Shown here one piece after another: positions 34,071 to 43,400 of a DNA stretch of 64,000 bases (the first letter of the stretch is position 1; each line of letters starts with the position of its first letter). The position numbers were made by a program, and so were the translations under genes. This DNA comes from Clostridia bacterium (GTDB lineage Bacteria; Bacillota; Clostridia; Christensenellales; DTU072). The notes under the pieces were generated by a model. The model did no database searches. It had not been told where the DNA came from and worked only from the letters and a program-made list of their open reading frames with translations. Where the stretch lies: NCBI GenBank assembly GCA_016297005.1, contig JAEDHK010000001.1:248001-312000 (forward strand), written 5' to 3'.

Positions 34071-35837
34071 ATGGAAAACGAGAAATTGATGATGCAACGG
34101 CACACGATGAGCCACGTACTTGCGGCGGCGATCAAAGCGCTGTACGGCGACGACGTTAAGTTCGGTATCGGACCCGCCATCGACAACGGCTTTTATTACG
34201 ATTTCGACATGGAAAAGGTTTTGACTCCGGAAGATTTTTCCGCTATCGAAGAAAAGATGAAAGAAATCATTGCGGAAAACCTTGATATGACGAGAAAAGA
34301 ACTGTCGAGAGAAGAAGCTCTGGAAATGTTTAAGGATCAGACCTATAAAGCGGAGCTTATTACCGATCTGCCCGAAGGGGAGACCATTTCCGTCTATTAC
34401 CTCGGCGATCGTTTCTGCGATCTTTGCCGCGGCCCGCATATCGAAAACACCAAGTTTTTGCGGAGTTTTGCGTATAAGATCAACAGAGTGTCCGGCGCGT
34501 ATTGGCGCGGTAGCGAAAAGAACAAAATGATGCAGCGCATTTACGTGTACGGCTTTGCCGATAAAAACGAACTGAAAGACTGCATTCGCCAGGCGGAAGA
34601 AGCGAAGCTGCGCGATCATAACAAACTCGGCCGCGACCTCGGGTACTTTACCACCGTCGATTATATCGGACAGGGATTACCCATTCTTTTGCCGAAAGGA
34701 ACGCGCGTCGTTCAGCTTCTGCAACGCTGGGTAGAAGACGTCGAGTATCAGAAAGGTTGCGTTCTGACCAAGACGCCCTTGCTTGCCAAGCGAGAACTCT
34801 ATAAGATCTCCGGGCACTGGGATCACTACCTTGACGGGATGTTCGTACTCGGCGATCCCAAGGACGAGACAAAAGAGTGTTTTGCGCTCCGGCCGATGAC
34901 ATGTCCTTTCCAATATCAGGTCTATCTCAATAAGCCGCGTTCGTACCGAGAACTGCCGATGCGCCTTACCGAGACTTCTACCCTTTTCAGAAACGAAGAC
35001 TCCGGGGAGATGCACGGCCTTATCCGTGTAAGACAGTTTACTATCTCTGAAGGTCACTACGTTCTTCGTCCCGATCAGCTGGAAGAAGAATTTAAAGGCT
35101 GTCTGGAACTGGCTAAGTACTTCCTTGGCACGGTAGGACTTCTCGATAAGTGTACGTTCCGCTTCTCACAATGGGATCCGGAAAACAAAAATAATAAGTA
35201 TGAGGGTACCAAAGAGCAGTGGGAGGTAGCCCAAGCGACTATGAAGAAGATTCTGGACGACCTCGACGTAACCTATGAGGTGGGTATTGACGAGGCCGCC
35301 TTCTACGGACCGAAACTGGATATTCAGTATAAGAACGTGTACGGCAAAGAGGATACCCTCGTGACCATTCAGATCGACATGCTCCTTGCCGAACGCTTCG
35401 GGATGTATTACGTCGATACCGACGGCGAAAAGAAACTGCCTTACATCATTCATCGTACTTCGCTCGGTTGCTACGAAAGAACGCTCGCTTACCTTATCGA
35501 AGAGTATGCCGGCGCTTTCCCGACCTGGCTTGCGCCCGTGCAGGTCAAAGTCCTGTCTATCAGCGATAAGTTTTTAAATTATGCCAAGAAAATGGAAAAC
35601 AAGTTGTTTGAAGCAGGTATCCGCGTGGAGAACGACGAAAGAAACGAGAAGATCGGTTATAAACTTCGTCAGTCCATTACGGAAAAGGTTCCGTACGCTA
35701 TCATTATCGGCGAACAGGAAGAACAGAACGGCACCGTCTCCGTCCGGGTTCGCGGAAGCAAAGATACGCGTGTGATGAGCGTGGAAGAACTTATTTCCGA
35801 AATCCTCGGCAAGGTCGCAAGCAAGGTAAGAGACTAA
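34071..35837 (+). CDS. thrS: Threonyl-tRNA synthetase without TGS domain
   Basis: A 588-residue class II synthetase. The editing domain starts at once with HTMSH (residues 11-15) and has CRGPH; the catalytic core has MTCPFQYQVY, RNEDSGEMHGLIRVRQFT, GHYVL and IHRTSLGCYERTLAYLIEEY; the anticodon domain ends the protein. Compared with the usual 640 residues the N-terminal TGS domain is missing, and CPGH is changed to CPFQ next to the zinc Cys. The start ATG 34071 is behind GGAGAGG and is convincing, so the short N-terminus is real. Controlled by the upstream T-box. Confidence 0.95.
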   Translation: MENEKLMMQRHTMSHVLAAAIKALYGDDVKFGIGPAIDNGFYYDFDMEKVLTPEDFSAIEEKMKEIIAENLDMTRKELSREEALEMFKDQTYKAELITDLPEGETISVYYLGDRFCDLCRGPHIENTKFLRSFAYKINRVSGAYWRGSEKNKMMQRIYVYGFADKNELKDCIRQAEEAKLRDHNKLGRDLGYFTTVDYIGQGLPILLPKGTRVVQLLQRWVEDVEYQKGCVLTKTPLLAKRELYKISGHWDHYLDGMFVLGDPKDETKECFALRPMTCPFQYQVYLNKPRSYRELPMRLTETSTLFRNEDSGEMHGLIRVRQFTISEGHYVLRPDQLEEEFKGCLELAKYFLGTVGLLDKCTFRFSQWDPENKNNKYEGTKEQWEVAQATMKKILDDLDVTYEVGIDEAAFYGPKLDIQYKNVYGKEDTLVTIQIDMLLAERFGMYYVDTDGEKKLPYIIHRTSLGCYERTLAYLIEEYAGAFPTWLAPVQVKVLSISDKFLNYAKKMENKLFEAGIRVENDERNEKIGYKLRQSITEKVPYAIIIGEQEEQNGTVSVRVRGSKDTRVMSVEELISEILGKVASKVRD

Positions 35838-35876
35838 GCCTAATCACGCGAATAAATGACAATCAGCAGTTATTAC

Positions 35877-35906
35877 AAAACCGCCTTACACCGGCGGTTT
35901 TTGTTT
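35877..35906 (+). terminator. Intrinsic terminator of thrS
   Basis: A 9-bp stem AAAACCGCC / GGCGGTTTT around TTACACC, followed by TTGTTTTG. Confidence 0.88.
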
Positions 35907-36082
35907 TGTACGGTTTACGTAATTTTATTAAATACGTCTGTTCTTACAAAAAACTCTGTCAATATTCGGTTGTTTTTTGAAAAGGTTTCCGTGCGTCGGC
36001 ACAGAAAAACGCCTCTGAAATACTGCTTACGTTCAGTCCCTAATCATAGATCCGCCTCGTCGCATTATTAAGAGGAAAGATG

Positions 36083-36116
36083 AAAAAAAATAAGCGCGCT
36101 ACTTTTCGTAGCGCGC
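36083..36116 (-). terminator. Intrinsic terminator of the GPH/MFS transporter gene
   Basis: A perfect 9-bp stem GCGCGCTAC / GTAGCGCGC (36094-36102 with 36108-36116), followed on the minus strand by TTATTTTTTTT. Confidence 0.93.
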
Positions 36117-36140
36117 CGTATCGTTTGAAGTAAGAACGGT

Positions 36141-37958
36141 TTACTCGATTTCTTCGGCTGCGACTTCTTCCTCGACGTTTTCCGAAAAAGCGTTTTCCGC
36201 AACAACGGATCCTCCGGCAACTTCCGCGGCGCGGCGTTTTTGATTGTCGAGTATCCGGCTGATCTTTGCCTTATCGAGTTTCAGGGTGGAAAAGATGATC
36301 AGACCGGCGCCGACGAAAATGAGTACGCCGACGCACAGGATCCAACCGATACCGTCCGAAGCTTCGCGCGTTTGTTCCGCGGCTCCCGTTTGGAATCCGA
36401 CGACGCCCATCAAAGCGGTGGAAACGGCGGTAACGATACCTTGACCCGCTTTATAACAGAAAGTCATAACGCCCGCGTACGTACCCGTTTTGTCCTCGCC
36501 CGTTTCCTCTTTTTGCAGAACGACTACGTCTCCGACGAGAGCAAGCGGCATGGAGTAAAGAACGCCCGTTCCGGCGCCGGCCAACATCAGAGACGGACAA
36601 AGCAGGACGACGCCCCAGGCTTCTTTGTCCGTGTTCAGCAAAGCGTTGATGGGTTCTCGGCACAGGAAGCAAACGAAAAGGACGACGCAGCCGATAAAGC
36701 TGACGATCAATCCCGTAAACATGGCGAATTGCTTGGATTTTATTTTGGATAACTTCATCCATAGCGGTTGGAAACCGATCGTGCATAGAAGCAGGGCGCC
36801 CATAAGAACGTACATCTGCGTATTGGTCAGGTCGAACGTAAACGTAAACACGTTGAATCCGAGAGAGATAATGAGCGTCGCGCTCATCATGGCTACGACG
36901 TAGCCGATGGCGATGGTGCGCATTTCTTTTACTTTAAAAGAGGCAAAGAAGTTGCGGAAAATAGCGCCTACCGTGACTTGGCCGGCATCCGCGCGCTTTT
37001 TCTGCAAACGTTTACGGACCTGTATGCGCATAGGATTTTGGTTGCCTTCGGCAATAAGTTCTTCGCGGCATTGTTGCATCGTGAACTTCGGTTCCGGCGC
37101 ATTGGGATCGATGCCTTTTTCCGCCGCCGCTTTTTCTTCGCGAAGACGCAGGATCTTTACGTAACGGCGAGTGGTAAGCAGGAGGAAAGCGCTCGTAACC
37201 ACGGTAATAATGGTGCCGACAAGGGCAAAGTCCCGATACCCGCCGGGGAGTTGTTGACCTTTACGATAGCTGAGACCGGTAACGTCAATGCCGTTTGCCG
37301 CGGCCGCTTCCATGGCTTTTTCTATCGTCTTACCTTGAACGACAAGGTTCGCCCCATCGTAGAATCCGGCGTATTTATTCTGGAAAGAACCCATAACGAC
37401 GACGCAAAGCAATAATCCGATAATGTACAGAATACTACGTACCGCCTGGATGGTCGTACGTTCGTTATAGTCGGTGCTGATCTCTACGCTGAACGCGCCC
37501 ACCGGCGTATAGTACATAGTGTTGAAAGTGCGGAGCAAAATGAGAAATACGGTAAACCAGATGAAGATCCCCGCCGCATTCATACTCTGATAAGGTATGT
37601 ACCAGACCGCAAGGCCGGTCGCCATCATGCCGATGAGACCTACAAGCATGAACAGATGACGCTTCCCGAAGACTTTGCTTCTGAAATGGTCGGACACGAA
37701 ACCCATGATCGGGTCGCTGATTGCGTCGAAAATAACGGCGATACCGACGGCGATACCCATCAGCAGGGCGGTAAAGCCTCTTTCGTTGACGCCGGGCAGA
37801 GCCATGGTGCCGAAAGAGGTAATGTAGGTCGCAACCGTGCTGGAAACGAGACCGTATCCGAAGTCTCCCAGACCGAGAGCCAGCATATCGATCTTACGGA
37901 CTTTCGTTCCGCCTTTATCGTCGAAAAAACCTTTGAAGAATCCTTTGATCTTACTCAT
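36141..37958 (-). CDS. GPH/MFS-family transporter, extended
   Basis: This 605-residue protein has about twelve membrane helices. The GPH loop after helix 2 reads DAISDPIMGFVSDHFRSKVFGKRH. It is longer than the usual 450-500 residues because of an external insertion (residues about 205-245) and a long charged central loop (about 285-345, with two Lys/Arg/Glu-rich segments), plus an acidic tail of about 50 residues. The substrate is probably a glycoside, pentoside or hexuronide, but I cannot say which. ATG 37958 follows AAGGAGA. It is divergent from the two-component system, which might control it. Confidence 0.85.
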   Translation of the reverse strand: MSKIKGFFKGFFDDKGGTKVRKIDMLALGLGDFGYGLVSSTVATYITSFGTMALPGVNERGFTALLMGIAVGIAVIFDAISDPIMGFVSDHFRSKVFGKRHLFMLVGLIGMMATGLAVWYIPYQSMNAAGIFIWFTVFLILLRTFNTMYYTPVGAFSVEISTDYNERTTIQAVRSILYIIGLLLCVVVMGSFQNKYAGFYDGANLVVQGKTIEKAMEAAAANGIDVTGLSYRKGQQLPGGYRDFALVGTIITVVTSAFLLLTTRRYVKILRLREEKAAAEKGIDPNAPEPKFTMQQCREELIAEGNQNPMRIQVRKRLQKKRADAGQVTVGAIFRNFFASFKVKEMRTIAIGYVVAMMSATLIISLGFNVFTFTFDLTNTQMYVLMGALLLCTIGFQPLWMKLSKIKSKQFAMFTGLIVSFIGCVVLFVCFLCREPINALLNTDKEAWGVVLLCPSLMLAGAGTGVLYSMPLALVGDVVVLQKEETGEDKTGTYAGVMTFCYKAGQGIVTAVSTALMGVVGFQTGAAEQTREASDGIGWILCVGVLIFVGAGLIIFSTLKLDKAKISRILDNQKRRAAEVAGGSVVAENAFSENVEEEVAAEEIE

Positions 37959-38046
37959 GAAACGACTTCTCCTTATATTTTAATACTATGGATTACTATA
38001 AAATGGAAAAATGAACCCAAAGTAAACTTTTTAAAAAAATTGTAAA

Positions 38047-38075
38047 TTGACAATACGATTTTTTTATTTTATAAT
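38047..38075 (+). promoter_or_regulatory. Consensus promoter of the two-component system, predicted leaderless
   Basis: TTGACA (38047-38052), 17-base spacer, TATAAT (38070-38075). Position +1 by the usual 7-base rule is 38082, the A of the ATG of the response regulator. No ribosome site exists between promoter and gene. Confidence 0.9.
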
Positions 38076-38081
38076 AAAAAC

Positions 38082-38759
38082 ATGGCGAGCATACTCATTG
38101 TGGAAGATAATAAAGACCTGAGAGAACTGTTTTGTCTGGCCTTGAAAGAAAAAGGATTTTCGGTTACCTGGGCGGCGGACGGACAACAGGCGCTGAGCGA
38201 ATTGGGGCGCGCTCCCGCCGATCTTATCGTGACGGATATCATGATGCCCGATATGGACGGGATCGAACTGACGCGGTGTCTGAGAAATGCGCAATACAAT
38301 ATGCCGATCCTTATGATCACGGTAAAAGACGATTATCTTTCGATGAAAGAAGGTTTCGATTGCGGTGCGGACGACTATATGGTTAAGCCCGTCAACATCA
38401 ACGAAATGGTACTTCGTATCAAGGCGCTTCTTCGTCGTGCAAAGATCAGTACGGAAAAGAAAATCGTAATCGGTTCGACCGAAATCAGTTATGAAAGTAT
38501 GACGGTAAAAGAGGAAGATAAGGTTACCGAACTCCCGCTAAAAGAATTCCAATTACTATTCAAATTGTTGTCTTACCCAAACGTTATTTTCACGCGGGAA
38601 CAGATCATGGACGACATTTGGGGGTTGGAAACGGACTCGGACGAAAGGACGCTGAACACGCACATCCATCGCTTGCGGGATAAGTTTGACAGTAACCCCG
38701 ACTTCGGGATCGTTACCATTCGCGGCCTCGGATATAAGGCGGTAAAAAAACATGAATGA
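38082..38759 (+). CDS. OmpR/PhoB-family response regulator
   Basis: A 225-residue regulator. The receiver domain has VEDNKD (acidic pocket), the phosphorylation Asp in LIVTDIMMPDMDG, and the conserved Lys in YMVKPVN. The winged-helix DNA-binding domain is in the second half, with LPLKEFQLLFKLLSYPNVIFTREQI and RTLNTHIHRLRDK. The mRNA is predicted to begin at the start codon. The gene overlaps the sensor kinase gene by eight bases, so the pair is co-translated. The target is unknown; the divergent transporter is one candidate. Confidence 0.95.
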   Translation: MASILIVEDNKDLRELFCLALKEKGFSVTWAADGQQALSELGRAPADLIVTDIMMPDMDGIELTRCLRNAQYNMPILMITVKDDYLSMKEGFDCGADDYMVKPVNINEMVLRIKALLRRAKISTEKKIVIGSTEISYESMTVKEEDKVTELPLKEFQLLFKLLSYPNVIFTREQIMDDIWGLETDSDERTLNTHIHRLRDKFDSNPDFGIVTIRGLGYKAVKKHE

Positions 38760-39768
38760 CAAAAAGACGAAACTGAAAAACAGACTGTGGATGATAATTG
38801 CGTTTATCATCCTTTTTTTGATATTTTATTTTTTGGCGGCCGCTACCGTTGAGGGCGTTATCCGTACGGAAAATATAACCTTATCCGGTTCTTTAAAGGC
38901 TCGGGCGATCGTTATCCTTGTTGCGTTTTCGTCCGCGGCGGTTCTTCTCGCCACCATGTACTTTTTGTTGCTTCGTCCGCTTGATAAAATTAACGTTTCC
39001 GTCCGAGCGGTCGCAAAAGGAGATTTTTCGGTGGTAGTCAAGCATAATTCTCCCATTCCGGGGTTAAAGAGTATGCGCGATAACTTCAATATCATGACGC
39101 AGGAGTTGTTGGGGACGGAGACTCTCCGGAACGATTTTGTCGTCAGCGTTTCGCACGAGTTTAAAACGCCCATCTCCGCCATACAGGGGTACGCCACTTT
39201 ATTGCAGAACGATGACCTTGACGAAAAGACGCGCAAAAAATACATAGAAAAGATTGTGGAAAACGCCGAAAATCTTTCCGAGCTGACCGGCAATATCTTA
39301 CGCCTTTCCAATTTGGAACATCAGGAGATTATTTCGGAAGACCTGTTCCGCCTGGACGAACAGATCAGAAGGGTATTGTTGCTTTTGGAAAAAGAATGGG
39401 AGCAAAAAGAAATAACGCTCGACCTCGACTTGCCCCGGACGGAATGTCGCGGCAATGCCGAACTGATGAAGATGGTATGGTATAACCTGATCGGGAATGC
39501 CGTTAAGTATTCACGACAAGGCGGAACTATCGGCGTCCGGATCGAACAAAAAGAAAAGACGATCGTTACCGTTTCGGACAACGGCATCGGTATCGAAGAA
39601 AAAGATCTCGGGCATATCTTCGAGAAGTTTTATCAAGCGGACAAGTCCCGCTCTTCGGGGAACGGTCTCGGACTTGCCCTTGTTAAAAAAATCGTCGAGC
39701 TGCATAAAGGCAGGGTGTGGGCGGAAAGCGCCCCGAGGCAGGGTGCGAGATTCACGGTCGAATTCTGA
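38752..39768 (+). CDS. Sensor histidine kinase
   Basis: This 338-residue kinase has two membrane helices (about residues 12-32 and 50-75) around a very short external loop of about 17 residues, then a HAMP linker (RPLDKINVSVRAVAKGDFSV) and a HisKA domain with VSHEFKTPISAIQGY (phospho-His). The HATPase domain has N box NLIGNAVKYS, G1 DNGIGI, F box FEKFYQADKS and G2 GNGLGLALVK. With so small an external loop it probably senses within the membrane or through a partner. Partner of the regulator at 38082. Confidence 0.95.
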   Translation: MNDKKTKLKNRLWMIIAFIILFLIFYFLAAATVEGVIRTENITLSGSLKARAIVILVAFSSAAVLLATMYFLLLRPLDKINVSVRAVAKGDFSVVVKHNSPIPGLKSMRDNFNIMTQELLGTETLRNDFVVSVSHEFKTPISAIQGYATLLQNDDLDEKTRKKYIEKIVENAENLSELTGNILRLSNLEHQEIISEDLFRLDEQIRRVLLLLEKEWEQKEITLDLDLPRTECRGNAELMKMVWYNLIGNAVKYSRQGGTIGVRIEQKEKTIVTVSDNGIGIEEKDLGHIFEKFYQADKSRSSGNGLGLALVKKIVELHKGRVWAESAPRQGARFTVEF

Positions 39769-39792
39769 GAGTAAACGCAAACGGAGACGAAT

Positions 39793-40290
39793 ATGCCGAA
39801 AGGTCTGGAAATTGAAAAGAAATATCTCATCGCTTATCCGGATACGGATCTGCTGATAAAAAAAGGCGCCGTCCTAAAAGAAATAGAGCAGACTTATCTC
39901 GTTTCGGACGTCGGATCGGAACGGGTGCGCTTAACGACCATAAACGGAGTTACAACCTATACCCATACTGTCAAAAAAAAGATAAAGGGCATCGTCCGTA
40001 CGGAAGACGAAGAGACGGTTTCGGAAGAAGAATACAAGCGTCTTCTTTTACGAGCCAATCCCGGGTGTTTAAATATAAAAAAGCGGCGTTACGTCCTGTC
40101 TGAAAACGGTTTTTGTTACGAAATAGACGTCTTTCCTTTTTGGACGGACAAGGCCTTTCTGGAAGTGGAGCTCGAGGAGGAGAAAACGGACGTCGTTTTG
40201 CCTGATTTCGTCGCTGTTATCGCCGACGTCAGCGAGGACGAAAACTATACGAACCGCGCCCTCGCCGGCCGCCTGAAAACTCAATCATAA
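39793..40290 (+). CDS. CYTH-domain protein
   Basis: A 165-residue CYTH phosphohydrolase-like protein with the signature LEIEKKY at residues 5-11 (ExExK), basic strands VRLTT, THTVKKK and KKRRYVL, and the acidic EIDVF and FLEVELEEE strands that bind metal. CYTH enzymes act on triphosphorylated substrates (tripolyphosphate, thiamine triphosphate). It follows the sensor kinase by 24 bases and probably shares the transcript. ATG 39793 has GGAGACG. Confidence 0.9.
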   Translation: MPKGLEIEKKYLIAYPDTDLLIKKGAVLKEIEQTYLVSDVGSERVRLTTINGVTTYTHTVKKKIKGIVRTEDEETVSEEEYKRLLLRANPGCLNIKKRRYVLSENGFCYEIDVFPFWTDKAFLEVELEEEKTDVVLPDFVAVIADVSEDENYTNRALAGRLKTQS

Positions 40291-40318
40291 TTTATTCGTA
40301 ATTTTAAGAAATTCTACC

Positions 40319-40347
40319 TTGATTTTTCCTCGCGTGTATGTTATATT
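40319..40347 (+). promoter_or_regulatory. Promoter of the giant lipoprotein gene
   Basis: TTGATT (40319-40324), 17-base spacer, TATATT (40342-40347), leaving a leader of about 100 bases that contains a GTGCG/CGCAC hairpin. Confidence 0.65.
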
Positions 40348-40453
40348 ATTTATAGCTGTCTTTCTGTATGCCCTCAGGGTGCGTTTACGCGCACATGAGC
40401 ACGTACGAAAGAGACGGATTACAAGATTTGCGGAAACAGGGAGGTTTCTAAAA

Positions 40454-43400
40454 ATGAGAAGAGAAAGCAGGACTTTCGCAATGCGCGCCTTATTGGTGCT
40501 GACGGCGGTATGCCTCGTCCTTTGCATGCTCGTTGCATGCAACCAATCGGGCAACGTCGAATCCATTGAGGTGGACGAAGAAAGCAATGCCGGCTATTAC
40601 ATGCTGGAAGGCTTTAATATCTCCACGCTGAAACTGCGCGTCAACTACGAGGACGGTACGCCGAACTACATCAACGTTGAAAAGTCGATGCTGTCCACCG
40701 CCGCACAGAACGAATTGAAGACGGGCGGACAGAAAGAGATCACGATCAACTACAAGGGAAAAACGACCACCGTATCGTTTTATCTGGCCTCGGAAGGAGA
40801 ACAAGTCGTAGAGGTTACCTTTAAAGACGTCAATAACAACAAGATAGCTTCCGTAAAGACCCTTGTCGGCGGCGACGTGACGGCCAAAAAGCCCGAAGCT
40901 CCCGAGGTCGAAGGACAGTTTTTCAGCAACTGGGTGGACGCCGACGATAACGTTGTTGATCTGACCAATATTCAGACCAGTATTACCGTTTGGGCCTCCT
41001 ATACTTCCACTGCGCAAAAGTATACCGTTCGTTTCGTCGACTATAAAAACAACGTCGTCAAATCGGATTCCGTGACTGCGGGCAGCAGCGTTTACGCTCC
41101 CACCTACAACAAGCCGGCCGAGATTGCGTCTTATACATGGAACACGACGTTCCCCATTACGGTCAACGGCGACGTCACCATCAGCATGTCTGCGACCTAC
41201 CAGTATTATTCCGTTGACTATGCCTACGCTTACGAATCCTCCCGCAACGATATAGTGCGCCTTAATCTGCACGAAGACGTCAGATACGGCGCCACGGCTC
41301 AGAATATGGATCGCGCCAAAAATCAGCTTCCCGGTGCGATAGCCGAATCTCCCATCGACTCCACCACTATCTACAAAAATACGACGTTCCTGTTTATTCT
41401 GGTTTCCGAAAGAGTAAACCTTACCGTCTACAACGACGAGGCTATGACGCAGATCCGTACGGATACCACTCGTTATCTTGTCAATAGCCAATATACTTTC
41501 CCCACGGGGACTCCCGCACCCGTCGAGGGAATGACTTTCGCCGGATGGCGTCTCTATGACGGCACCAATTATTCTACAAAAGTATACAAGAGCGGCGATA
41601 CCTGGAAGGTCGATAATCGTTCTTACGGCAGCGACGTTAAAGTCGTTCCGTACTACACCACCGCTTACGCTACCGTCACGTTCAGTTTCGTCTTTACCGA
41701 CATTACGGACGCGTCCGGCCCCTATAAGTACGACAAAGTGGTCTCCGGCGTTTATCAGACGACAAAAAGCGTAATAGATTACGCCGTTATCAGGAACGAA
41801 CTCCAAAGCATCAAAAACACCAACGGAGGCAGCGAAGTCGGCGACGGCACCGAAGCCGGTAACAAAGCCGTTCTCGCCGTAAAAGATTGCGAGATCGCTT
41901 CCGTCACTTACAACAATAACATTCCTTTTAACGTCGATTCTTCCGTTACGATCAATTCTTCCGAATTCAGTTTCAAGATCAATCTGACCTCGGCCGACGT
42001 AGGTACCAAGTTCCTTACCTATACCAAGGTGCTCGCCTTGTATGAAGCGCCCTCGCTGACTTTGCCGGCAGGGGATAGCGTCGTCGAGTGGAGATATGGA
42101 GATACCGTCGTGTCTTGCTTCCCCTTCGTCGTAAATACCGACGTTTTCTCCTATGCCAACTTGAAATATAAGACGAAGTTGAGCGAATCTTTTATCGTCG
42201 ATCCCGGCTTTTATCCGTTGACGATCGCCGACGGAACAGAACTTCCCGAAAACGCTTATTTCGTACAGAACGGCGACGATTACGTTGTGACCGAAGATAC
42301 CGAGGCGCAGGCGGGTACGACGTATTACGGTTATTACGTGCCCGCAGGCTATGCTCTTTCTTTCGTTACGGCCGACGAAGCGGTGCCGGAAAACACCTAT
42401 TACGTATGGAGCGGTTCTGCCTTTACACTGACCGCCGATACGACTTTCTCCGCGGGGACGAAGTATTACGTTCGTCATTACGTTGAGGATAAGACGAACT
42501 TTGATTCAGATTATTTCTTCGGGTACGAAGTTACTTCCGTCGACACTTCTTCCGTTTATTTCGAAGAAGGGGTCAATATCTATATTCCCACGATGAAGAC
42601 GTTAAGAGAAGGCGCCGAAGACGTCACTCGTCCCGTCGTATCCGTGGCGAACGAGGTCTTTTTGACCGGCGAAGTAGATACCGTGCTCGGCGGCGAAGAA
42701 ACGACCTATCTCATCGCCGGATTGCCCGAAAACCTGTTCAAAGTGGGCGACAGAGCTTTCGTCGGTTGCCAACTGTACGGCATCGCCGAATTCAATAAAC
42801 TTTCTTACGTCGGAGAAGCAGCCTTTAAGGGTGCCCTTCTCGTCGGAGACGTGACCTTTGCGAACTTGCAGGAAGCCGGCGTCGAAGCCTTTGCTTCTCT
42901 CAATATTTTCAACAGACGGGCGACTTCTTCCTACACTTTCAATAAGTTAACGACCGTTGCCGAAAAAATGTTCCAAGGCGCTTACGGTACGTTTACCGTT
43001 ACCCTGAACGCCGATTGTTGCACAGAACTGGGCGATTACTCTTTTTACAGCGCGACCGGATTGCAGGACGTTCTCGGACTTGACGGAATCGCTTCCGTCG
43101 GTGCGTATGCGTTTGCCGAAACGGCTCTTACCTCTTTGGAATTGCCTAACGTAGAGACCATCGGAGCCTCCGCTTTCGTATCCATGACCGAACTGACTGA
43201 ACTCATTCTCGGTTCCAACGGTACGATAACGGAAGACGAGATCGATCTCGCCATCATCGAGGGAAGCTATAATATCGTTCTGATTTCTATTGGCAAGCAG
43301 GAATCGGAGAACGCCCCGCAAAACGCTCCCGGCAGCGGAAACGAATACGATCAGGGCGTTAATATGCTGTCAGGCAATCTGAGCGGCGAATACAAGACGG

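Larger units (their letters stand above)
35838..36140. other. Intergenic region between thrS and a convergent transporter
   Basis: It holds the terminators of both flanking genes at its two ends. The 170 bases between them show no ORF with a ribosome site and no structure I recognise. Confidence 0.5.

Noticed and set aside
40319..40453. Longer N-terminus of the giant lipoprotein
   Set aside because: The extension contains the promoter and would hide the lipoprotein signal; ATG 40454 has a ribosome site and a proper lipobox follows.
40490..42478. Long minus-strand open frame of 662 codons opposite the giant lipoprotein gene
   Set aside because: It is a mirror of the biased codon use of the sense gene, has Arg/Gly-rich nonsense composition, no ribosome site and no domain.
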